Below are positions 1 through 4,674 of a stretch of 5,871 nt of DNA, piece by piece. The notes beneath the pieces were generated by a model that was not told where the DNA came from, made no database searches, and saw only the letters and a list, made by a program, of their open reading frames with translations. The position numbers and the translations under genes are program-made. Source of the DNA: a bacterium (GTDB lineage Bacteria; Patescibacteriota; Minisyncoccia; Phycocordibacterales; UBA10002); the NCBI GenBank assembly GCA_030648695.1, contig JAUSHG010000014.1:1-5871 (forward strand), in the 5' to 3' direction. Numbering within the stretch: position 1 is the stretch's first letter; each line of letters begins with the position of its first letter.

Positions 1-870
1 AAGGTAAAAAGCGGAACCATTATTCCCTCCTCCGAAATGGGCGGCTATCCTTTGGACCGAATTGTGATTCTCGCGACCGGTGCGCAGGGAGACGAATTTG
101 CCGCACTCACCCGCCTCGCCAACAAAAGCCACAAGCAGATACGCCTTTCGGAAAACGATACCGTCGTGCTCTCTTCCTCCATCGTACCGGGCAATGAAAA
201 GGCCGTGCAGGACCTCAAGGACAACATTGCGCGGCACGGCACCAAAATCGTGCACTACCGCACCTCGGATGTCTACATTCACTCCACCGGACACGGCAAC
301 CGCGGCGAAATAGAATGGCTCCATAAGAAAATAAAATCAAAATTCTTTATTCCGGTGCACGGCACGCACTACATGCTCCGGCTCCATGCCGAGCTTGCGC
401 AGAATTTGGGAGTGCCTAAGCAGAACATTGTCGTGCCTGACAACTCAATGATTATTGAAATCCAGAACAAAGGCGAGAAAATAGTCGTGCTCAAGGAAAA
501 AGCGCCTAACAGCCCGCTCATGGTAGACGGCTTTGCCGTCGGCGACATGCAGGAGGTGGTGCTTCGCGACCGCCAGATGCTCGCCGAAGACGGTATGTTT
601 GTCATCATCGGCTCCATCAACTCCGCCACAGGAAAACTCAAGAAATCACCGGACATTATCTCCCGCGGATTCGTGTATTTGCGCGAGTCGCAGGACCTTC
701 TGCACCAGACCCGCATCATCATCAAGAAAACCATTGAAGATACGACCGCCGGCATGCACCCGATTAACTTTGACTATGTGAAGGAACAGCTCACCGACAC
801 CGTGGCTCGTTTCCTCTTCCAAAAAACCGCCAAAAGACCGATCGTGATTCCGGTTTTGCTTGGGGTTTAG
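1..870 (+). CDS. rnj: Ribonuclease J, C-terminal part (5' end outside window)
   Basis: This is the last 289 codons of an RNase J, a metallo-beta-lactamase/beta-CASP ribonuclease that acts in the cytoplasm in mRNA decay and rRNA/mRNA maturation, with endo- and 5'-3' exonuclease activity. The reading frame is open from base 1, so the gene starts upstream; the ATG at 37 is internal. Residues are numbered from base 1. ATGAQGDEFAALTRLA (about 25-40) matches the conserved TGSQGE-type beta-CASP segment. HSTGHG (94-99) corresponds to the HxSGHA motif and PVHG (118-121) to the later metal-site histidine motif. SRGFVYLRES and the closing RFLFQKTAKRPIVIPV fit the RNase J C-terminal domain, so the 3' end is intact. 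The metallo-beta-lactamase HxHxDH motif must lie in the missing part. The MFS gene follows on the same strand after 102 bases. Family assignment is very secure; J1 versus J2 subtype cannot be told. Confidence 0.95.
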   Translation, partial: KVKSGTIIPSSEMGGYPLDRIVILATGAQGDEFAALTRLANKSHKQIRLSENDTVVLSSSIVPGNEKAVQDLKDNIARHGTKIVHYRTSDVYIHSTGHGNRGEIEWLHKKIKSKFFIPVHGTHYMLRLHAELAQNLGVPKQNIVVPDNSMIIEIQNKGEKIVVLKEKAPNSPLMVDGFAVGDMQEVVLRDRQMLAEDGMFVIIGSINSATGKLKKSPDIISRGFVYLRESQDLLHQTRIIIKKTIEDTTAGMHPINFDYVKEQLTDTVARFLFQKTAKRPIVIPVLLGV

Positions 871-891
871 CGCAAAACCGGAACTTTTAAC
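848..891 (+). terminator. Hairpin overlapping the RNase J stop codon; possible intrinsic terminator
   Basis: Bases 848-859 and 872-883 form a perfect 12-bp stem (TTCCGGTTTTGC with GCAAAACCGGAA) around a 12-base loop that contains the TAG stop at 868-870. The following tract, CTTTTAACTTCT, is only moderately T-rich, so termination efficiency is uncertain. The stem could also stabilise the mRNA 3' end. A second T-run (943-948) lies just after the heptamer repeat downstream, and termination may occur there instead. Confidence 0.45.
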
Positions 892-940
892 TTCTAACTC
901 TTAACCGTTAACAGTCAAGAGTTAAGGGTCAATGGTTAGC
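885..940 (+). repeat. Heptamer repeat array, copy A (8 x 7 bases)
   Basis: The 56 bases divide exactly into eight heptamers: ttttaac, ttctaac, tcttaac, cgttaac, agtcaag, agttaag, ggtcaat, ggttagc. The consensus is about NNTTAAC. Because TTAA is self-complementary, the second half partly pairs with the first, giving an imperfect hairpin of about 59 bases; for example CTTAAC at 900-905 pairs with GTTAAG at 921-926. A T6 run at 943-948 follows, so the array could act as a plus-strand terminator for RNase J. A second 56-base copy lies at 2165-2220 in the same orientation; I count 44 of 56 bases identical, 27 of 29 over 890-918. Confidence 0.75.
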
Positions 941-957
941 AGTTTTTTCATGGGTCA

Positions 958-963
958 TATACT
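958..963 (+). promoter_or_regulatory. Putative -10 box of the MFS gene
   Basis: TATACT sits 9 bases before the ATG at 973. A weak -35 candidate, TTAGCA (936-941), lies 16 bases upstream at the end of the heptamer array. No Shine-Dalgarno sequence precedes the ATG. A start site about 7 bases after this box would give an essentially leaderless mRNA. This is inferred from sequence pattern only. Confidence 0.35.
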
Positions 964-972
964 ATATTGACT

Positions 973-2139
973 ATGACGATAGCAAAAAAACTGCTTTCTC
1001 CGCTTACCATCGTGTACGTGGTCTTCTTCTTTTTCTCCCTCCACATAGCGCTTCCCACCTACATCAACTCTACCTTTCTCCAGACCTTTGTTTCGGAGAA
1101 ATACATTGGCCTTATCTTTACTGCCTCTTCACTCCTCGCCATTGTTGCCCTCATCATAGTTCCGAAGCTCTTGCGGCTCGTCGGCGATTACTTTGCCACC
1201 GCGCTTTTTCTGGTGCTTGAAATTGCGGCCTTTATCGGCATTGCCGCACTTAAAAATCCGGCGGCGATTATCGCACTGTTTCTCATAAGCCAGGCGCTTA
1301 TTACGTTGATTTCCTTTGACCTTGACCTCGTGGTGGAACGCTACTCAAAACACAGCCAAACCGGCAGTATCCGCGGCCTGTACCTCACCTCCGCAAACGT
1401 GGCGTGGGTCGGGGCACCCGCGCTTGCCGGATTCCTGCTTGCAGGCGGAGCATACTGGCGGGTATATGTGGTCTCCTCTCTGGTGCTCATTCCCACACTT
1501 CTCTTGTTTACTGGAGCGCTCAACCGATTCAAGGACCCGCTGTATCGCACCATTCATTTCAAACATGCCGCAGGCCTCGTGTGGCGGAGCAAAAATCTGC
1601 GAAGCATTTTTCTCTCATCGGCGCTCCTCTCGGTATTTTTTATGATTATGGTTATTTACACGCCCCTCTACCTGCATGAACATCTGGGATTTGCATGGGG
1701 CCGGTTGGGCATTATGTTTTCCTTCATGCTCCTTCCGTTTCTTCTGCTTGAGGCGCCCTTGGGGCGCATTGCGGACAAAATGCTCGGAGAGAAGGAGCTG
1801 TTAACCGCGGGCTTTATCATTATGGCGCTTACCACTACCGCCATCACCTTTGTCGGAAATGCATCATTTGTAGTGTTTGGACTTCTGCTGTTTGGCACGC
1901 GTGTAGGCGCCACTTGCGTGGAAATCATGACCGAAACGTACTTTTTCAAAAAAGTGGGAAGCGAGGATGCGCAGATTATCAGCTTACAGCGCACTCTCCG
2001 CCCGCTCATGGGCATTCTTGGGCCGCTTGTTGCCACCGCCCTTCTCTACTTTATTCCGCTCCGGATGCTGTTTCTCGCGCTCGGGATTCTGATGCTCTTC
2101 GGAGTCCCGCTCGCCCTTGGCATCAAGGATACACGCTGA
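973..2139 (+). CDS. Major facilitator superfamily (MFS) transporter, 12 TM
   Basis: This is a 388-residue polytopic inner-membrane protein, presumably a secondary transporter; the substrate cannot be inferred. Twelve hydrophobic segments can be read at about residues 10-30, 43-63, 73-92, 96-118, 136-157, 161-181, 209-231, 241-260, 276-294, 297-315, 339-359 and 362-383. They form two six-helix halves joined by a basic cytoplasmic loop (about 182-208, rich in R/K/H). APLGRIADKM (261-270) between TM8 and TM9 resembles MFS motif A (G-x-x-x-D-x-x-G); the equivalent TM2-3 loop (PKLLRLVGDY) is degenerate. About 390 residues is normal for an MFS porter. The frame is open to a TTG at 967, but ATG 973 is preferred; neither has a Shine-Dalgarno sequence. 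The gene is bracketed by the two heptamer arrays and converges on the zinc-ribbon gene. Superfamily is secure; drug efflux or sugar transport are both possible. Confidence 0.88.
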   Translation: MTIAKKLLSPLTIVYVVFFFFSLHIALPTYINSTFLQTFVSEKYIGLIFTASSLLAIVALIIVPKLLRLVGDYFATALFLVLEIAAFIGIAALKNPAAIIALFLISQALITLISFDLDLVVERYSKHSQTGSIRGLYLTSANVAWVGAPALAGFLLAGGAYWRVYVVSSLVLIPTLLLFTGALNRFKDPLYRTIHFKHAAGLVWRSKNLRSIFLSSALLSVFFMIMVIYTPLYLHEHLGFAWGRLGIMFSFMLLPFLLLEAPLGRIADKMLGEKELLTAGFIIMALTTTAITFVGNASFVVFGLLLFGTRVGATCVEIMTETYFFKKVGSEDAQIISLQRTLRPLMGILGPLVATALLYFIPLRMLFLALGILMLFGVPLALGIKDTR

Positions 2140-2157
2140 AATCAGCTTCGCTGAATT
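2140..2157 (+). other. Small hairpin just after the MFS stop codon
   Basis: TCAGC (2142-2146) pairs with GCTGA (2150-2154) around a 3-base loop, with two further A-T pairs after one mismatch (2139-2140 with 2156-2157). No T-run follows directly; the nearest is TTTT at 2165-2168, inside the heptamer array. It may contribute to transcript ending between the convergent genes, but it is a weak terminator candidate. Confidence 0.25.
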
Positions 2158-2164
2158 AGAGCGA

Positions 2165-2220
2165 TTTTGACTTCTCACTCTTAACTGTTAACAGTCAACG
2201 GTTAAAAGTTAGTAGTGAAC
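2165..2220 (+). repeat. Heptamer repeat array, copy B (8 x 7 bases)
   Basis: Exactly eight heptamers can be read: ttttgac, ttctcac, tcttaac, tgttaac, agtcaac, ggttaaa, agttagt, agtgaac. They match copy A (885-940) unit by unit in the same order and orientation, with divergence concentrated in the last three units. The central CTGTTAACAG (2185-2194) is a perfect palindrome, and TCACT (2175-2179) can pair with AGTGA (2214-2218). The array lies between the convergent MFS and zinc-ribbon genes. GAACAAG (2217-2223) also pairs with CTTGTTC (2234-2240), a hairpin that runs into the end of the zinc-ribbon gene. Confidence 0.75.
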
Positions 2221-2225
2221 AAGGA

Positions 2226-2390
2226 CTATTCGTCTTGTTCCTCCTCTTTCTTTTCCTTCACTTCGCTGTGCAATCCATCCCCGCAGTCGCAGGTCAGAAG
2301 CGCCTCGCCCTCCTTCTTACACTCTTCGGTTTGGCAGACGCCGGCAATACTTGCCTCTCCGCCGCACTCTGTGCAAATGTAATGAGTCAT
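2226..2390 (-). CDS. Small Cys-rich zinc-ribbon protein, 54 aa
   Basis: This 54-residue ORF begins MTHYICTECGGEASIAG and ends in an acidic/lysine tail (KEKKEEEQDE). Cysteines lie at 6, 9, 19, 24, 34 and 36, with His41: a CxxC knuckle, a C-x4-C pair and a CxC. That is enough ligands for one or two zinc sites, so a zinc-ribbon fold is inferred; no enzymatic motif is visible. I recall similar very short CxECGG proteins in Parcubacteria genomes but cannot name a family. The ATG (2388-2390) lies 5 bases after the glutaredoxin stop, so the two are almost certainly co-transcribed and probably translationally coupled. There is no clear Shine-Dalgarno site. The stop (TAG, 2226-2228) lies in the loop of a hairpin (2217-2240). 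Reality as a gene is supported by the ordered Cys pattern and tight spacing; function is unknown. Confidence 0.8.
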   Translation of the reverse strand: MTHYICTECGGEASIAGVCQTEECKKEGEALLTCDCGDGLHSEVKEKKEEEQDE

Positions 2391-2395
2391 AATTG

Positions 2396-2638
2396 TTATA
2401 TTATACCCCTTTCCTTCAAAAACTTTTCCACAGCCGTAGCATCCGTATCGGCAAGAATCTCCCCGTCCAAATCAAGCGTAGGCGTCTTATTCTGTCCGGA
2501 TGTATCCAAAAGTTCCTGAAAATACGTTTTGTTCCCAAGTACCTCACGCTCCTCAAACGGCACGTTTTTCTCTTTGAGAAACGCTCGCACCTCATCGCAC
2601 CACGGACACCCTGTTTTAGTGTACATTATGAGAGTCAT
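2396..2638 (-). CDS. Glutaredoxin-family thiol-disulfide oxidoreductase
   Basis: This 80-residue protein is the length of a classical glutaredoxin/NrdH domain and acts in the cytoplasm. MTLIMYTKTGCPWC gives the first beta strand and a dithiol CPWC active site (Cys11, Cys14) at the start of helix 1. KTPTLDLDGE carries the conserved cis-proline (Thr52-Pro53). ADTDATAVEKFLKE corresponds to the G-G/S-D region that contacts glutathione, and the closing helix follows. Glutaredoxins and NrdH reduce disulfides, for example in ribonucleotide reductase; the electron donor here (glutathione or thioredoxin reductase) cannot be told, and CPR bacteria often lack glutathione synthesis. The start lies only 8 bases downstream of the tRNA-Pro 3' end (sequence ACGTAAAG before ATG), with at most a very weak ribosome site. 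The zinc-ribbon gene follows after 5 bases. Family is secure; no gene symbol is assigned because grx versus nrdH is unresolved. Confidence 0.9.
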   Translation of the reverse strand: MTLIMYTKTGCPWCDEVRAFLKEKNVPFEEREVLGNKTYFQELLDTSGQNKTPTLDLDGEILADTDATAVEKFLKERGII

Positions 2639-2646
2639 CTTTACGT

Positions 2647-2717
2647 TCGGGGTGCCGGGAATTGAACCCGGGTCTCATGACCCCCAGCCATGAATAATAC
2701 CATTATACGACACCCCG
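2647..2717 (-). tRNA. tRNA-Pro (anticodon GGG)
   Basis: A complete 71-base cloverleaf can be folded. The 7-bp acceptor stem is perfect (CGGGGTG with CACCCCG) and the discriminator is A73. The T-arm is CCGGG-TTCAATT-CCCGG. The anticodon stem has five pairs, the last G-U, around loop CTGGGGG, which places anticodon GGG at 2683-2685 followed by G37. C1-G72, A73, G35 and G36 are known bacterial tRNA-Pro identity elements. The D-stem is weak (G10-U25 wobble, U13-U22 mismatch), but A14, G18, G19 and A21 are present. CCA is not encoded (the 3' flank is ACGTAA), so a CCA-adding enzyme is required. The gene begins 19 bases after the Gmad2 stop and ends 8 bases before the glutaredoxin ATG, so it appears embedded in an mRNA. 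It should read CCC and CCU codons. Confidence 0.93.
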
Positions 2718-2736
2718 TTTTTAGATTTTGAGAAAT

Positions 2737-3306
2737 TTACCGAAACCTCACGGGAACAATCAGAGAATCATCATGTTCCGGAAGTCCTGATGGATTGTCT
2801 TTCGCGAGTATGAGTGTGCCCTCCTTTGTTTCCGGAATGCTGAACATGAGTTTACCCTCAAACGGCACAAATTCAGTAGTCATCCAGTTTACCTCGCCTG
2901 TGGCGGGGTCGGCCTGTGCTTGCGCATGAGAGACAGCGATTTCCTTTCCATTGCCGTCCAAGAGCTTGAGCGGGAATGAGGCCTCAAAAAACCAGTTGCC
3001 GCGCGCCATACCGCGCACTACCAAAGGGCTTGTTACCTTACTGTTCGGACGGGGGGCTTCAATGCGAATCAGATTATCTTTCTCAAGTTCATTGCCGATT
3101 TCTTCTCGAAAGGTTTCTCCGTCCGGCACCCGACACTGTCGCGGATAGCTCTCCATAACCGGGAAGCCCTCCGCCGCACACTCGTCAAAAGTATCAACGG
3201 CAGCTGTTTCTCCGCGGTTTCCAAACCAGTACAAAAGCCCTGCCACTGCAAGGAGTATGACTCCCACCAGAATTTGCTTTATACCTTTCTTTTGCCGGTC
3301 AGTCAT
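2737..3306 (-). CDS. Membrane-anchored Gmad2 immunoglobulin-like domain protein
   Basis: This is a 189-residue protein. A basic N-terminus (TDRQKKGIK) precedes one hydrophobic helix (about residues 11-29), an uncleaved signal anchor that should place the rest outside the membrane. Residues 40-66 (FDECAAEGFPVMESYPRQCRVPDGETF) form a small motif with Cys43 and Cys58, plausibly a disulfide. Residues about 79-187 (LIRIEAPRPNSKVTSPLVVRGMA onward) match the Gmad2 Ig-like domain: an N/S-x-V-x-S-P-L-x-V-x-G-x-A start, a central W-F-E-A-S-F-P strand, and a closing S-L-I-V-P-V-R-F strand. Gmad2 was named from Gram-positive sporulation and germination proteins; in CPR bacteria its role is unknown, probably cell-envelope binding. 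The ATG lies 18 bases after the dinB stop with no Shine-Dalgarno site; TATGAT occurs 11 bases upstream. Domain call is from recalled family features. Confidence 0.82.
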   Translation of the reverse strand: MTDRQKKGIKQILVGVILLAVAGLLYWFGNRGETAAVDTFDECAAEGFPVMESYPRQCRVPDGETFREEIGNELEKDNLIRIEAPRPNSKVTSPLVVRGMARGNWFFEASFPLKLLDGNGKEIAVSHAQAQADPATGEVNWMTTEFVPFEGKLMFSIPETKEGTLILAKDNPSGLPEHDDSLIVPVRFR

Positions 3307-3317
3307 ATCATTTATAT

Positions 3318-3323
3318 ATCATA
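3318..3323 (-). promoter_or_regulatory. TATGAT hexamer upstream of the Gmad2 gene, possible -10 box
   Basis: On the minus strand TATGAT lies 11 bases before the ATG at 3306, in the 18-base gap after dinB. No convincing -35 element is visible at 16-18 bases. The region is AT-rich, so chance is possible and read-through from dinB may be the main transcription source. Confidence 0.2.
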
Positions 3324-3324
3324 T

Positions 3325-4581
3325 TTAACTCAGTTTTTCCACCCGCACTCCGACAAGACGGATTTTTTTACGTTGCGGATTCTCGCGCCTATCAAGAAAC
3401 GGGAAGAACATCTGAGTGACGTGACGGATAAGAATCTCTGTACCAGAAAGGGGCTTGCCCGAACAACTTTCTTCGGGAGAAAGTTGCACGGGTGAAGCAA
3501 GCGTGCGTGAGCGCGAGCGTGTGGTGAAATCAGCAAACCGGACGGTGAGCACAATAGTACGGAATGTCTTGAAGCCGCCTGCTTTGAACCGGCGCATCAC
3601 ATCACGCACCTCGCGCTCCAAATATGGAATCAGTGTATCCATATCCAAAGAATCAACGGGGAGTGTCTCCTGCTCTCCGATAGATTTCGCAGGCGAAGCA
3701 ACGGTTTCAATCTCGGAATCATCCTCGCCTCGGAACTTTCGATACAAATCACTTCCCCATTTTCCAAATGATTCACGCAATTTCTCCTCGCTTACCTTCT
3801 GTCCCTGCGAAATAGTCGCGATACCTTTTCGCTTGAGCGTTTCCTCCGCCTTTGGCCCGATGCCGGGGATTTTGCGTACCGAAAGCGGAGCAAGAAACTC
3901 CTGCACTTTTTCCTGCGGCACCACCGTAAGTCCGTCCGGTTTCTTGTAGTCGGAGGCGATTTTCGCAATGAGCTTGTTTGGCCCGATGCCGATTGAGGAG
4001 GTTAGCTTTTCCTTTCGGTATATTTCTTTTTTAATTCGCCTTGCAATGTCTTCCGCCCTTTTGAATGAACCGGCAAACGAGAGGTCAAAAAAACATTCGT
4101 CTACCGATACTTGTTCTAGTGCCGGCAGTTCCTTCTCAAACAAAGACACTGATTTTGATTCCAAATATGTTTCAATAATCGCCATAATCCGCCGAGAGGT
4201 ATCACCATAGTGATGGAATTTCGGAGTGATAAACATAACCGGAGGCAAGCCCTTTTTTCGTGCCGCCTCGCTCAATTCCCACGCACGCCTAATAGGCATG
4301 GCCGAATGTAATCCATACGCTCGCGCAGGATAATTACAGGTAGACAACACACCGCGCCCCACTCCGCCCTGCGGGTCAGCACTCAATCCTTCGACTCGCT
4401 CAGGATGTGCACTCCTTTTGCGATACTGTTCTTCATATTCAACCACAGAATCTCGTTTCGGATTGACACTGAACGACGTTGAAGTGCACACGGCAATCGG
4501 AAGCCCTTTCAAGTACGGCCGCTCCCGCTCCTCCACTGCGGCAAAGAAAGCATCCATATCCAAATGTGCAATGATTCGCAT
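3325..4581 (-). CDS. dinB: Y-family translesion DNA polymerase IV (DinB-like), with in-frame inserts
   Basis: This 418-residue error-prone polymerase bypasses damaged template bases. HLDMDAFFAAVE (6-17) holds catalytic Asp8 and the aromatic steric-gate region (Phe12/Phe13). STCNYPARAYGLHSAMP (80-96) is the conserved fingers segment. SVDECFFDLS (159-168) holds Asp161-Glu162. SSIGIGPNKLIAKIASDYKKPDG (195-217) and the helix-hairpin-helix VRKIPGIGPKAEETLKRKGI (235-254) follow, then the little-finger domain ending IRLVGVRVEKLS. It is longer than the roughly 350-residue E. coli enzyme. Residues 32-76 form a large insertion where E. coli has a short loop; it includes HPERVEGLSA (59-68), encoded by a palindromic repeat. 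Residues 364-375 coincide with another palindrome. All catalytic residues are present, so the enzyme is probably active. The protein stops right after the little finger, with no obvious terminal clamp-binding peptide. The ATG has no clear Shine-Dalgarno site. Confidence 0.93.
   Translation of the reverse strand: MRIIAHLDMDAFFAAVEERERPYLKGLPIAVCTSTSFSVNPKRDSVVEYEEQYRKRSAHPERVEGLSADPQGGVGRGVLSTCNYPARAYGLHSAMPIRRAWELSEAARKKGLPPVMFITPKFHHYGDTSRRIMAIIETYLESKSVSLFEKELPALEQVSVDECFFDLSFAGSFKRAEDIARRIKKEIYRKEKLTSSIGIGPNKLIAKIASDYKKPDGLTVVPQEKVQEFLAPLSVRKIPGIGPKAEETLKRKGIATISQGQKVSEEKLRESFGKWGSDLYRKFRGEDDSEIETVASPAKSIGEQETLPVDSLDMDTLIPYLEREVRDVMRRFKAGGFKTFRTIVLTVRFADFTTRSRSRTLASPVQLSPEESCSGKPLSGTEILIRHVTQMFFPFLDRRENPQRKKIRLVGVRVEKLS
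3458..3492 (-). repeat. Palindrome inside dinB (residues 364-375)
   Basis: CAACTTTCT (3464-3472) and AGAAAGTTG (3478-3486) form a perfect 9-bp stem around a 5-base loop. An outer CCCG/CGGG stem (3458-3461 with 3489-3492) adds four pairs beyond a 2x2 internal loop. It encodes part of PVQLSPEESCSG, in the little-finger region where DinB homologues usually run directly from an R-T-L-x-x-P segment into the next helix. It may be an inserted palindromic element or simply a structured coding segment. Confidence 0.5.
4379..4414 (-). repeat. Short palindromic repeat inserted in frame in dinB (HPERVEGLSA)
   Basis: The perfect 6-base direct repeat GCACTC occurs at 4379-4384 and 4409-4414, exactly 30 bases apart. 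Between them lies a 24-base core (4385-4408) with inverted ends ATCCT (4386-4390) and AGGAT (4402-4406). On the coding strand the core reads cat-cct-gag-cga-gtc-gaa-gga-ttg. The product is SA-HPERVEGL-SA; removing one 30-base unit leaves an uninterrupted frame. The TCCTGAGCGAGTCGAAGGA type of element is one I recall as a dispersed repeat in many environmental bacterial genomes, usually between genes. Confidence 0.7.
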
Positions 4582-4592
4582 ACTCTCAACCT

Positions 4593-4598
4593 ATCATA
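4593..4598 (-). promoter_or_regulatory. Putative -10 box of dinB
   Basis: TATGAT on the minus strand lies 11 bases before the dinB ATG, just downstream of the cyclase terminator, which is where a new promoter is expected. The best -35 candidate is TTTTCA with a 15-base spacer, which is poor. The predicted transcript would have a leader of only a few bases. Confidence 0.35.
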
Positions 4599-4605
4599 CT
4601 CACCC

Positions 4606-4657
4606 ACAAAAACTGAAAATTCTTATGGGCTAATTCGCACAAATTAGCCTATAAGAA
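4606..4657 (-). terminator. Rho-independent terminator of the cyclase gene
   Basis: Bases 4620-4635 and 4642-4657 form a 16-bp stem with a single G-U pair and a 6-base loop (CGCACA on the plus strand). Read on the minus strand, the stem is followed directly by TTTTCAGTTTTTGT, a good U-tract. It begins 17 bases after the cyclase stop, so it should end cyclase/Nudix transcription and insulate dinB. Confidence 0.75.
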
Positions 4658-4674
4658 GAAACGTACTGTAAAAA

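Noticed and set aside
369..755. 128-codon open frame on the minus strand, antisense to RNase J
   Set aside because: It is a shadow frame opposite conserved RNase J coding sequence; its composition looks like reverse-complement coding artefact.
885..2220. MFS gene plus flanking heptamer arrays as a transposon or integron-like cassette
   Set aside because: The flanking copies are direct repeats, but there is no transposase, integrase, terminal inverted repeat or target duplication, and such arrays may simply be intergenic repeats. Kept only as a repeat finding.
2399..2404. TATAAT within the last glutaredoxin codons as a firm promoter for the zinc-ribbon gene
   Set aside because: No matching -35 is visible and the bases also encode Gly-Ile-Ile. 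With 5-base spacing, co-transcription explains expression, so it is mentioned only as part of the leaderless pattern.
2235..2665. Two plus-strand open frames across the zinc-ribbon, glutaredoxin and tRNA region
   Set aside because: They overlap a clear tRNA and two minus-strand genes with recognisable cysteine motifs; no domain is visible in either plus frame.
3455..3949. 164-codon open frame on the plus strand, antisense to dinB
   Set aside because: It is a shadow of the well-supported dinB gene; the predicted protein is Ser/Arg-rich, without a recognisable domain or ribosome site.
4407..4489. GTGCAC occurring twice in the 5' part of dinB (4407-4412 and 4484-4489)
   Set aside because: A 6-base palindrome seen twice is too short to mean anything; the spacing is not a multiple of three and no larger repeat surrounds it.
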